Shown in pieces: positions 56,244 to 64,000 of a DNA stretch of 64,000 nucleotides; position 1 is the stretch's first letter; each line of letters begins with the position of its first letter. This stretch comes from Sporobolomyces roseus (lineage: Eukaryota > Basidiomycota > Microbotryomycetes > Sporidiobolales > Sporidiobolaceae). The notes under the pieces are model-generated. The model worked only from the letters and a program-made list of their open reading frames with translations, was not told the DNA's origin and did not search any database. Made by a program: the position numbers and the translations under genes. The DNA lies in contig JADILM010000004.1 of assembly GCA_016617785.1 (NCBI GenBank), positions 434,001 to 498,000 on the forward strand. The letters run 5' to 3'.

Positions 56244-58070
56244 ATGGACATTGGTCACCTCAAAGATGTCGCAACCGCAAGTACCCAATATCTGATCGTT
56301 TGGACCTCGCTCCTTGTGTGGGATTCGTTGGCGACGTTTCCGACCGAATACAGAACGATTTGGAAACGGCAATGGACTCTACTCAAAGCCGTCTTCCTGC
56401 TCAAGTGAGCTTTCGTTCCATCTCATTCCGCACATTCATCTCGATGCTGACGAGTTGAAACGAAACAGTCGGTACGGAACACTCGTTCTCGAGATCACTT
56501 CGGCTACAATGATTCTCACACCGATGTCAAAGGGTCAGCTACCAACGGATTTACTGTGAGAGGGGAAGCTTAGCTGACAGCTCTCTCCTTCCGCCGAACA
56601 GATACCTGTAATCGGATCTACTGGATTCAACCTCTCAACATTGTTTTCGTTATTCTGTGAGCTTCGTCAGAATGGATCATCTCGAAGTAATGCACTCACG
56701 TCCTTTATACCGTGATCACTATAGAGTGTGTCAGTCGATCATGTGTATCCGAATCTTTGCTATTTACGAACGAGAGAGGAAAATGGGTTACTTGTCAGTT
56801 TGTCCCATCTCTTCAATCTTCGAGTGCTATCGATCTGACGAACTGTCCCTTCAATCTGTAGCTTGGTCGCTCTTTTAGTGATGGAAGCTATCGGATGCAT
56901 CATCGGCGCTAGTCAAATTCGCCGTAAGCTGATTCTTCGTTCTCTCCCGCATTTTCTAGCTGACTCGGGGCATCTCCCTCAGCATTGGGTCTCCCTCCGA
57001 TGATCGGCGATCTCCTCGATCTGAGAGGCTGTCTCGTAGTTGGGAAAGAGGGAAGAGCGAGCAAATTTGTTTTCCTCCTGTGCGTTCCCAAATTTGGTTC
57101 TTCGCTCGAAACCTTGTGCTGACCCGCTCTTGCCGAGCTCACAGCGCCCTTTTCCCCTTCATCTTCGATACAATCATTCTCGCTCTCGTTATCTTTCGGG
57201 CCATCGCGCTGCAGCGGCAGATCGGTACTCGCATTCCCGTGCTGCAAAGGATCATGCGAGATGGAATCTTCTTTTATCTCGCTATTACGGCAACGCACGT
57301 AGTCACTACAATACTTTGGTTCCGTCAGTCATGTTTCCTTTCTTTCAGCGCTCGACTTGCAGCACTCATCCTCTTTCTTGCATGCAGAAAACGATCTCAC
57401 CGTCAAAAGTTTCAACGTACCGGCTTCGATCGTCCTTCCCTCGCTCATGTGCTCGCACCTCATCTTATCTCTGCTGTCGAGGCCGCCCGATGCTCCCCGT
57501 CTACTAGCCACGTTCATGCCGAAGGGACCTCAGCGACAACGAGACGCGCAAGATTCGCCTTCTACAGCTCAAGCCGTGGGCGCTAGGTCGTTCGGTGCAG
57601 CCGTTGAAGGTATACCATCACTGTCGTATGACCGGATTGCGCCCGAACGAACTCCGCTCGAACGGGACGACAGCGCGAGCAGCTCCTCGTCCAAACCTCT
57701 TCCTATTCTACCCTCTCCTCCACCCGCTCTCCTTCGAAACGAACCAACAATCTCCGAACCTCCCACTCGACCTATCACACCACCTCCGAACCCGCTTCGC
57801 CTCTCTAGACCGATTCGACCATCACTCAAATCGAAAAAGAGCGAAGCAACTCTCGAATCAATTCGATCGAGGAGGAGTCAGATGCTGGACAATCCTATAT
57901 TGGCGATACAAGTGACGAAGGAAACAGTGATATCTGTTGTGAAGGATACGGAGAACCCTGATGAGATCCCTTTGATCTCTCCACCGTTGTCGACTCCGGG
58001 TGAGAAAGAGCAATGTTGGCCTTTTCCAGAGGGAGATTATTTTGGTACTTTCAGCGAAACCGTCAGATGA
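56244..58070 (+). CDS. DUF6533-like seven-span protein, copy 1
   Basis: About six exons starting MDIGHLKDVATASTQYLIVW. The region YLIVWTSLLVWDSLATFPTE, RTIWKRQWTLLKAVFLLNRY follows the DUF6533 pattern (Trp-rich, ending FLxNRYG). Further spans are LVLEITSATMILTP, IYWIQPLNIVFVIL, YFLVALLVMEAIGCIIG, FIFDTIILALVIF and IFFYLAITATHVVTTILWF, followed by FNVPASIVLPSLMCSHLILS. The cytoplasmic tail of about 200 residues is Pro/Ser/Arg-rich (LPILPSPPPALLRNEP). It aligns along its full length with the gene at 58733, including intron positions. Predicted receptor-like membrane protein of unknown ligand. Confidence 0.85.
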
Positions 58071-58732
58071 CTTGTCTTGTTTGTAACATATCTGCTTCTT
58101 TCTGTCGAGTATCCTTGTTTGCGAGTCGAGGGAAAGCTAGCAAAGTACTTAAGAAACTCCTTTTCACACATCAACGACGCAAAGCGACAGCGGCACTACG
58201 CTACTTCGCAAACGCCACAGTATCAATTACAAGCAGACTCAGCGTAGCGGGCCGCGACAATCTCGCTCTCAATCGCTTCATCTGCAGACTCCCCAGTTTA
58301 CCTCAAGGCTTAAGGACTCAGCGAGGCGAACTCTTTAAGCCAAAGACTTCCTTCAGCTACTCAACAGGCCGCTTACGTATACTTTGGAACTTTACGAGGA
58401 GGCGAACACCTGGAAAAGTCTCGCTAATCTCCAAATGCCTCTTGCGGCCAGCGCTTCACTCGAGGGGGACAGGACGCTTCGCGAAGGGCTACTGAGGAGT
58501 CTGTGAGCACACTGTGCTCTGTGGAGCTCTGTCGTCCCGACTTTCCGCTCCTGTGGACAGCCTCTTTTCTTCGACCCCTCTCTACTCCGTCTCCATCTCC
58601 ACTGCCCTGCTCCTAGCGCTCGTCCTCGTTTCAATCAGTCAGTAAACTCCTTTGAACAGAGCGACTACAGGAGATCGCCGAGAACAATCGTCGCTTCGTC
58701 AACCTTTTCAATCTCTCTCGAGCCGAAACAAC
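58071..58732. other. Spacer between tandem DUF6533-like genes
   Basis: No coding frame of protein-like composition; the last 100 bases form the leader of copy 2. It shows no obvious similarity to the region upstream of copy 1, unlike the spacers of the 44-48 kb array. Confidence 0.4.
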
Positions 58733-60514
58733 ATGAGTAGCTTACTAGAACAAAAGAACACGACAAGAGCAGACGTCTACTGGCTCGTAGGATGGACAGC
58801 GGTCTGTATCTGGGATAACGTGAGTCACCCTTTCGCATTGTTTTCATTCTCGTCGCTGACGAACGGAATACTTCTCTGTCCCGCTAGATCGTGACAATCT
58901 CTGCAGCTCATCGTTACCTCATGCGAGCGAAATGGAGTGCGATGAAAGGTCTCTTCTTGGTCAAGTAGGTTGACACTCCTGATTGATCTCCTATTCTTGT
59001 TCTTTTCACTAACGCTCAATGCTCTTCTGCAACAGTCGATATGGAACTGTTCTTCTCCAGACTATCTGTATGTTCATGGTCATCCTCGCCGTACCTATGA
59101 GTGAGTGCTCTCTTCCCAAAATTGGATCAACCAGCCTCTCTTAAGAGCTCTTTTCGCTGACATTGACTCTGCTGATAGACCTCTGCCGCTCCATCTTCTG
59201 GTTTCAATGCTTTGCTCTCGTCTTTGTTATCTTGTGAGTAGCTACTCTCGCTTGCTCGAGCGTTCCTGATTCGAATCTGACCAAAATCGTTTCCCTTTTC
59301 CCGTCGCTCCTCTCACTACTTTCGCCATCGCCTCGTCCTTTCGTCCAATGCTCAGTATCTGTGCATGTATCATGAGTCTTCGTTGTTACATTCTCTTTGA
59401 TCGAAGTCGCAAAATGCTCTACTTGTAAGTCGATTCCTGTAGTCAGATTTCGTCGAGTTTTCCAGAGCTGACAGTTTGTCTGCGCATAGCCTCGTCGTGT
59501 TACTCGCGATTCAGCTCGGTGTACTCATCGGTACCGTTACGCAGCTTCGCCGTGAGTCTTCGAAGTCGTCAGATTCTGTTCTTTCGAGATTCTTTCTGAC
59601 ACCATCGATATCGTCATCAGCTCTCGTCTTGACTCCCGGTCTTTCAGCTATTCTCGACTTTCAGGGATGCGTTGCCGTATCAACCACCTCGATGAGTCGC
59701 AAGTTATCTCTCGTGTTGTGAGTTTTGGTTCCGTATCTGTTCGCGATCGCAACTGATTGAAATGTCCCCGATACAGCTGGAGCTCAACCCTCGGATTCGA
59801 TACCATCTACCTTGTGCTCACCTTGTCGAAAGCTGTCAAGGGTGTTCAGCGAGTCGGTCAACAACCTTCTGTCGGTCGGCGCTTGATGAGAGGAGGACTG
59901 CTTTACTACTTTGTCATATTCGGCGCGAACGTCGGTTGTGTTGCTTTCTACGCTCGTACGTCTCACGTTTCCTTTTCCTCCAACTCTTGCGCTGATCGAT
60001 CGAGAATGCTGCAGAAACGAGTGCCCCCGAAATCCAAACTTTCAATACACCTGCCAGCGTCGTCCTCGCTTCCCTCATGTGCAATCGCTTGATTATCGCA
60101 CTATTTGCCGAGCATCAGCGTAGCAGTCGACTCTCGATCGATACTTTCGCCACGATCCGCTCTCCTGGAGGAGGAAACTCGAGATCACCTCGATCCCCAG
60201 CATCTCACCGCTCTCTTCGGAGGAGGGACAGCAACAATTATGAAAAGAGTGGACAGGCGGAAACGAAGGTAGACATGACGGATCGCAATCAATCGATGCA
60301 AACTCTCGTCAGCTCGGCTCAGCACAAGAAGCCCAGTTCGGTCCGCTCGAGAGCTACTTCAATCTCACAAGATCGCCTTCCGACATTCGATGGGCTCGTT
60401 GTCAAGCAGGAGCCATTTGAGGAGATTGGTCTCGACAATCGCTCAGTCAGATCGGAGGGAACAAGGCGGGATAGTAAGGCTGGGTCGGGAAGAGATGGTA
60501 CTGCGTCAGCATAG
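58733..60514 (+). CDS. DUF6533-like seven-span protein, copy 2
   Basis: About seven exons starting MSSLLEQKNTTRADVYWLVG. The DUF6533-type block continues WTAVCIWDNIVTISAAHRYL, then KGLFLVNRYGTVLLQTI. Later spans are FMVILAVPM, IFWFQCFALVFVIL, YFLVVLLAIQLGVLIGTV, FDTIYLVLTL and LLYYFVIFGANVGCVAFYA, then FNTPASVVLASLMCNRLIIA. The tail is Ser/Arg-rich (RSPGGGNSRSPRSPASHRSL). Pairing with copy 1: FLVNRYGT with FLLNRYGT, DFQGCVAV with DLRGCLVV, and FNTPASVVL with FNVPASIVL. The pair arose by tandem duplication that is older than the 44-48 kb array, because the sequences have diverged more and the spacers no longer match. Confidence 0.85.
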
Positions 60515-61290
60515 ATGCGATTAGACTTGTATCGAAGGATGAGCTTGTCTGTATCTAAATAGATTCTTCTGTGGGTGATTCAAAGTTCGATGTTTCTTCG
60601 TTTCCTCTGGTCTTTCGCTACGTCTCGCTACAGGGTTCACCTCGAGTCGCGGAGAGCTTGAGTGATCGAGAGATGACAGTATGGCCCCATGCGCTCTCGT
60701 GGAATTCGGGAAGCGAACTGCATTCTCCTGCATTTTTCATGAAAAACTCATGAAATCAAAGAAAATTACTCATAGTTCCCAACTATCTGATCTGTCACCG
60801 TCAAAAAGCACCGTTAGCGGAGCATGACAGTCCTCAACACCTATGCGACTCGAGCGAGAAAGCGAGTGAAGAGTCTGGTTGTAAGCGATGGTCGCTCGTC
60901 TCAGCAAACGAGATCAGAGACTTGCAGTATTCTTCACTTTCAGCTAAACATGGTGAGCCCTCGTCTCGGTGCCTGAAGGGGAGATCGATAATGAACTTGA
61001 TTGCGAGTCATTGGAGCACTTGACGAAACTGGCCAACGAATGAGATACGGTTATAGTCGTTTCGCATTCTCTTTCATTTCGACTTTGTGGGGTTGCATCG
61101 GGTGCTGTCGCCTCAGCTTGAAGATCTATAGGACTAAAAGCTGCATAAAGTCACAATCAGAACAGAGTAGAATGTTCAACAGCTGTAAGAAGAGGATTTT
61201 TCGAGATTTTTTGCCAGTTTTCGCAGACAACTCTGGTTATGTATGTTTTGGCTCGCCGCGGAGTTTCAGCAATCGTACCCTTTGGTACTG
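60515..61290. other. Intergenic region upstream of tRNA-Met
   Basis: 3' flank of the DUF6533-like gene followed by unassigned sequence. I looked for snoRNA C/D boxes and a further tRNA and found none that I could support. Confidence 0.4.
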
Positions 61291-61395
61291 GCCTCGATGG
61301 TGTAGTTGGTTATCACGTGGGTCTCATAAAAGTTGTGAGGATGTCGTTGGATGTCTGCAATCCCGAGGTCGAGAGTTCGATCCTCTCTCGAGGCA
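61291..61395 (+). tRNA. Elongator tRNA-Met (CAU) with intron
   Basis: Acceptor stem GCCTCGA pairs with TCGAGGC and the discriminator is A. The D arm is GTGTAGTTGGTTATCAC, the anticodon loop CTCATAA with CAT at 61325-61327, the variable region AGGTC, and the T arm GAGAG TTCGATC CTCTC. A 31-base intron (61329-61359) lies directly after position 37, the canonical site. The mature length is 74. The TGGGT anticodon stem and AGGTCGAGAGTTCGA region resemble intron-containing elongator tRNA-Met of other eukaryotes. A T5 run just downstream (61398-61402) is the probable Pol III terminator. Confidence 0.93.
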
Positions 61396-61397
61396 CC

Positions 61398-61402
61398 TTT
61401 TT
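61398..61402 (+). terminator. Pol III terminator of tRNA-Met
   Basis: TTTTT begins three bases after the tRNA discriminator base, the expected place for RNA polymerase III release. Confidence 0.75.
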
Positions 61403-62166
61403 GCTCGTGACTAGACTGACTGGCTCACGATCAAGATCAGAGGTCTGGTAGACGACTACTTTTCGTTCGTTTCCTCTCAGTCAGTCTCCTCCTCGCAGAC
61501 TCTCTCCCTCTTCTCTCCTCTTCTCACGAGCAAAACCCGAGCAAGAACTACTACACCTCCCTTGATTGAACTTGATTGCAAGAAATGCGATGCGAAACGA
61601 GTACAAAGTTTTTCCTTTTTCAACTTGACAATTTTGGACGCAAAGCCCAAGTCGAGGTTCTCGCAATCGGAATTCGTCTCTATTGCTGTGCGTCGAGTGA
61701 GTAGCAAGTAAGAGCAGAACATGAACTTCAAGCAGTGATCGATGAATCAAAGCAACTTTTTCTGTGCGAGACGAATCTTCGAAAAAACGAGAAAATCGTC
61801 TCGAGGAGAAACTTTCACTTTCTTCTCCCTCCCTCTTCCTGTCTCTCGTCTTGCGAGACGCGCGAGTAGAGCCTGTTGGATTCAATGGCTCGCTTGAGCG
61901 AGATGCGGCCCATCAGGTCATCGAGGAGACTGCTGCTTTCGACCCCTCGCTTCGGGTGGACTCCAAAGGACTGTGCTTCCGGTCGACGGAGGCTTTCCGA
62001 CGGTTTCCGGGGAGAATCCGTCGTCTCGCCGGCTGTGGCCAACGCCGATTCCGAACAGCGTGGTGAACTTTGCGCACCTACCGTTTGTCTTTATCCGCTC
62101 TCGAAACGCACTTTCACTCGATATTCTCTACTCTCTTTCGCGTTAAAGCCACTGCACCGCAGTAAG
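61403..62166. other. Intergenic region
   Basis: Between the tRNA and the gene at 62167. Minus-strand open frames here are Arg/Ser/Glu-rich low-complexity readings of C/T-rich plus-strand sequence and lack support. Confidence 0.4.
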
Positions 62167-62984
62167 ATGCCAACCAGCTTCGAGGTGCTGCATCACCTCG
62201 CGCACGACATCAAGCTTCACTCGCTCGCAAAGTTTCGAACGCAAGCGGACGAAATCAGCAATCGCTTGATAGGGTTAGCTTTCCCATCATCGACAACAGG
62301 ACTCATTCACTGGAAGGAGATTCCAAAGTAAGTAACAGGATGTCATCTAGCTACTCACCGAAGAGGAATTGACCGCTTCACTTCCGCAGATCGAAACGGG
62401 AGACATTGATTGAGCTAATTGAGGGATATCGAGAGGAGATGAAGAGCGAAGAGACAACTATAGATGATGCTGTCAGTTGAATCTAAAAACACGCAGAGAA
62501 CGGAGCTAACAACGTTGCAAAACAGGACGAAATGCTTCCTCATCTCACGAAGCAGCTTGTATGTTTGAGCTCATATTCCTCCGAGAATCAGCTGATCGCT
62601 GCGGCTGCTGCCTGTACACAGAACGCCCTACGCTTCAGCATCGTTGTACAACGCTGGTTCGACCAAACCACAGACAACGAGCTCCTCAAATTTCCGCATG
62701 TTTACACGAACCCTGTGCGAGCGGCTCTGAGGGTGCTGCACGAGACTCTCAAGCACAAGAACAAGATTGTCAATCATCATGGTAGCGTATGCGGAGGTAT
62801 CGATCAACACAGCCAAAGCAGAATTATCGAGGTTCTTGACAGTCTGGATTCGGCATTTGCGAATAAGCCCAAGACGGATTTAGGGGGTAGCATAGTGAGC
62901 TTGAAATCTTCTCCGTGTCTGGCAATGTCTGTATCTGACTGTCGTTATTGCTTTTGCGGAGACTACGGCGTTCGAACAGATTAG
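62167..62984 (+). CDS. Small helical hypothetical protein
   Basis: Three exons: MPTSFEVLHHLAHDIKLHSL up to HWKEIPK, then RETLIELIEGYREEMKSE, then a long last exon containing QLIAAAAACTQNALRFSIVV and SQSRIIEVLDSLDSAFANK, ending CFCGDYGVRTD. Introns are CCAAA|GTAAGT to GCAG|ATCG and GCT|GTCAGT to ACAG|GACG. The plan (short helical exon 1, phase-shifted intron, VLDSL-type helix near the end) recalls the small paralogues at 33-35 kb, but the similarity is too weak to claim homology. No domain recognised. A Cys cluster near the C-terminus (DCRYCFCGDYG) is unusual. Confidence 0.6.
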
Positions 62985-63383
62985 AATCATCCTTGTACGA
63001 TGGGAGCCGAGGCTTTCCATTTTCCCTCGAGTTCAGTGCTGATACTGAAACTTGTGCTTGTAGGAATGCGCCGGTAGAGAAACATCAAGCTCCAGCTTGA
63101 GCCATCGCAGGGCAAGAATTTACGAAACTTCCTCCCAATAGAATGCAGCGCCAGAGAGAAGGTTCTGACGCCTGGGAGCTGCTTGTATATTGGTAGATAT
63201 AGATTAGAGCAAGAATGAAGCAAGGGGGAAGAATGTTTGTCGCTGCATGCGGTGCGTTGCGTCTGAAATAACCACTTTTTAGCTTTGACCTCGTCTTTCG
63301 TCTCAAGTATCTCACATCGAGCGCAAGCGTAAAATCGAGTACAGTACAAGCTACAGATTCCTCTTTGTCTCTCCCGCGCCCTC
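62985..63383. other. Convergent intergenic region
   Basis: Between the stop of the plus-strand hypothetical gene and the stop of the minus-strand NmrA-like gene. Nothing recognised. Confidence 0.4.
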
Positions 63384-64000
63384 TCAAGCGTCACTCTTGC
63401 GAGCCCTCCAACCCAAAATCTTGAAGTACTCTTCGGGTGAAGTAGCTTTGACTCCGAGATCTTGGAAAGAGGTGTCGTGTTCTCCTTCGATGTATCCTGA
63501 TCCATAAGCGAAGGGCGAGGGCAAGATAGAATCCACGAATCTGAGGAGGCGTGGTAGTGAGAAATTAGAATTCAGTAAAAATGCAGAGGAATGCGAGGAA
63601 AGCTTACTGGAACATTTCGACAAGAGCTTCAGCCATAGCGCTTCCATATAGGGTACTAAGTACTTGATGACTTTCTTCGAGAGTAGTCGGCTCAAACTCA
63701 GCAGGTTCTCCCGAAATTTGAGAGTAAAGTTTCGTGAGTTCGACACTCGAGAGAGGTGAAGAATTGACGGGATAGGTCTTGTTCTTGGTGACAACCGGTC
63801 CCTTCTCAAATATAGCTACATTCAGACCTAGTGTGAGGAGGAGAGTCTAACGAGTGAAGAGTGAGAGTACGGACCAGCAGCGAATACTCCGATATCGCGC
63901 CTATCGTCAACCCATCCTACTTGAGTTTCAGCTTGAAGTGGACAGCAGACTATGAAGTTACCGTCGTCTGCAATCAAAAACTTTTAGCTGTTGCGACGGA
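63384..64000 (-). CDS. NmrA-like family protein, N-terminus off the right edge
   Basis: Three exons of the C-terminal part are visible on the minus strand. Reading inward from the edge: DDGNFIVCCPLQAETQVGWV, DDRRDIGVFAAG, then GLNVAIFEKGPVVTKNKTY, ELTKLYSQISGEPAEFEPTT, YGSAMAEALVEMF, and a last exon FVDSILPSPFAYGSGYIEGE ending ILGWRARKSDA. The order GWVDxRDIGxFAA, cofactor-domain end, and YxxGYxEGEHD-type C-terminus fits the NmrA/isoflavone-reductase-like NAD(P)-binding proteins. The Rossmann GxxGxxG motif would lie outside the window. Role unknown; such proteins range from redox sensors to reductases. Confidence 0.75.

Noticed and set aside
61481..61885. Minus-strand frame of about 134 codons downstream of the tRNA
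   Set aside because: Arg/Ser/Glu-rich low-complexity translation of C/T-rich sequence, with no start or splice support.
1..64000. CRISPR arrays, bacterial operons, Shine-Dalgarno sites and insertion sequences
   Set aside because: The intron-rich eukaryotic gene structure excludes the bacterial features, and no terminal inverted repeats with a transposase or reverse transcriptase were found.

Overview
The window is nuclear DNA of a basidiomycete fungus. Nearly every gene is broken by short introns of about 40-100 nt with GTGAGT/GTAAGT-type donors and CTGAC/CTGAT-like branch sites. Base composition is near 50% GC, and there are multispan proteins of the DUF6533 and DUF6534 types, which I know only from Basidiomycota. 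A yeast-like lineage is plausible but I cannot name the genus. Exon joins below were made by eye from splice signals and reading frame, so coordinates span first to last recognised codon and include introns.

Layout. 1-2.9 kb: a long open minus-strand frame running off the left edge, plus a poorly resolved intron-rich minus gene. 3.5-7.0 kb: a DUF6534-type membrane protein converging on uracil-DNA glycosylase. 7.5-13.6 kb: a TPR protein, mitochondrial Miro GTPase, and a small UPF0390-like protein. 14-19.4 kb: a DHHC palmitoyltransferase and a serine-rich coiled-coil protein. 19.4-21.8 kb: about 2.5 kb without a recognisable gene. 21.8-28.3 kb: mitochondrial dihydroorotate dehydrogenase with unusual extensions, an F-box-like protein and a cAMP-receptor-like GPCR. 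28.6-34.8 kb: first member of an unknown gene family, an Impact/UPF0029 protein, a Cas1p-N/SGNH-type protein and two small paralogues. 35.3-43.4 kb: Ypd1-like phosphotransfer protein, an MFS transporter, GEP4-type phosphatase and a phosphoglycerate-mutase-family protein. 43.8-48.1 kb: a head-to-tail array of three more copies of the unknown family. 48.6-55.6 kb: RAD50 and V-ATPase subunit e. 56.2-60.5 kb: two tandem DUF6533-like receptors. 61.3 kb: an intron-containing elongator tRNA-Met. 62-64 kb: a small unknown gene and a partial NmrA-like protein.

Most genes are unrelated housekeeping functions and do not form one pathway. Three genes concern mitochondria (Miro, DHODH, GEP4) and two concern DNA repair (UNG, RAD50). 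Three multispan proteins plus Ypd1 point to sensing.

The most unusual content is the four-member family I do not recognise (28625-29843 minus; 43804-44876, 45286-46469 and 46859-48076 plus). Its members share intron positions, spaced Trp/Cys/Phe motifs and a basic C-terminal tail, and the spacers between the tandem copies are themselves duplicated.
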